Origin: Streptomyces sp. NRRL B-3428
Lineage (GTDB): Bacteria > Actinomycetota > Actinomycetes > Streptomycetales > Streptomycetaceae
Assembly: GCA_000721375.1 (NCBI GenBank)
Contig: JOGW01000028.1
Coordinates: 29,784-93,783 of the forward strand
DNA: 64,000 nt
Direction of reading: 5' to 3'
Shown here: piece after piece, positions 63,956 to 64,000 of the stretch
Layout: the number at the start of each line of letters is the position of its first letter
How positions within the stretch are numbered: the first letter of the stretch is position 1
Program-made: the position numbers and the translations under genes
The notes under the pieces: generated by a model
Database searches by the model: none
Seen by the model: the letters and a program-made list of their open reading frames with translations, nothing else
Told to the model about the DNA's origin: nothing

Positions 63956-64000
63956 GCCGAGCCGTCGGCCCGTCCCCGCCCCCTCCCCCTCCCCCTCCCC

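Noticed and set aside
1..64000. CRISPR array, tRNA or rRNA genes, insertion sequences
   Set aside because: No regularly spaced repeats of CRISPR type, no convincing tRNA T-loop/anticodon structure and no transposase were found by eye.

Overview
This window is a piece of high-GC actinobacterial chromosome, almost certainly from a Streptomyces. The evidence is strong third-position GC bias, GTG and TTG starts with GGAGG-type ribosome sites, an IF-2 with a giant Gly/Pro/Ala-rich N-terminus, an LAXTG (sortase E type) wall anchor, Tat lipoproteins, and a gene order I recognise as the Streptomyces rimP-nusA-ylxR-infB-ylxP-rbfA-truB-ribF region joined to ispG/M50/dxr and to a polyamine/GABA region. 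I see no tRNA, rRNA, CRISPR, prophage, insertion sequence or biosynthetic cluster. I support 50 protein genes.

Layout. (1) 1-9.7 kb, plus strand: a proline-rich ParA/MinD-like ATPase of the kind found beside type VII secretion loci, then a five-gene peptide ABC importer operon with a clear vegetative promoter and an unusual substrate-binding protein anchored by a C-terminal membrane helix. (2) 9.7-12.1 kb, minus strand: a small membrane protein and a two-gene WXG100-like module whose second protein joins a WXG-type helical domain to a lysozyme-like domain. (3) 12.3-24.3 kb, minus strand: the translation/transcription factor block, interrupted between ribF and truB by a 1187-residue trypsin-like/NACHT-like/helical-repeat protein whose catalytic serine and Walker A lysine are both substituted. 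(4) 24.5-26.5 kb, plus strand: lipoprotein, DUF4439 ferritin-like protein and an aminoglycoside-phosphotransferase-fold pseudokinase. (5) 26.6-37 kb, mostly minus strand: proS, two GNATs, ispG, an M50 site-2 protease, dxr (MEP isoprenoid pathway), an AftA-like GT-C protein and an imine-reductase-like gene divergent from an HxlR regulator. (6) 37.6-48.1 kb: a long acyl-CoA dehydrogenase, a sortase-anchored choice-of-anchor A surface protein, an aldehyde dehydrogenase with its PucR regulator, and a single-pass membrane protein facing a VirD4/TraG-like ATPase. (7) 48.5-58.8 kb: gabT, a PAP2 phosphatase, and a six-gene operon (aldehyde dehydrogenase, potD, potA, potB, potC, puuB-like oxidase). With gabT these make a plausible route for taking up putrescine/polyamines and oxidising them through gamma-aminobutyraldehyde and GABA to succinate. 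(8) 59-64 kb: NADAR protein, DUF4190 protein, an adenosine-deaminase-family enzyme probably of the futalosine menaquinone pathway, and a LuxR-type two-component system.

The most unusual items are the predicted inactive protease-NTPase (13.4-17.0 kb), the WXG100-lysozyme pair (10.2-12.1 kb), the chromosomal VirD4-like ATPase with its membrane partner (44.8-48.1 kb), and the pseudokinase (25.6-26.5 kb). Several near-perfect inverted repeats look like bidirectional terminators or operators; the one upstream of the polyamine operon sits directly against a good promoter. All functional calls are from reading the sequence; no database search was run.
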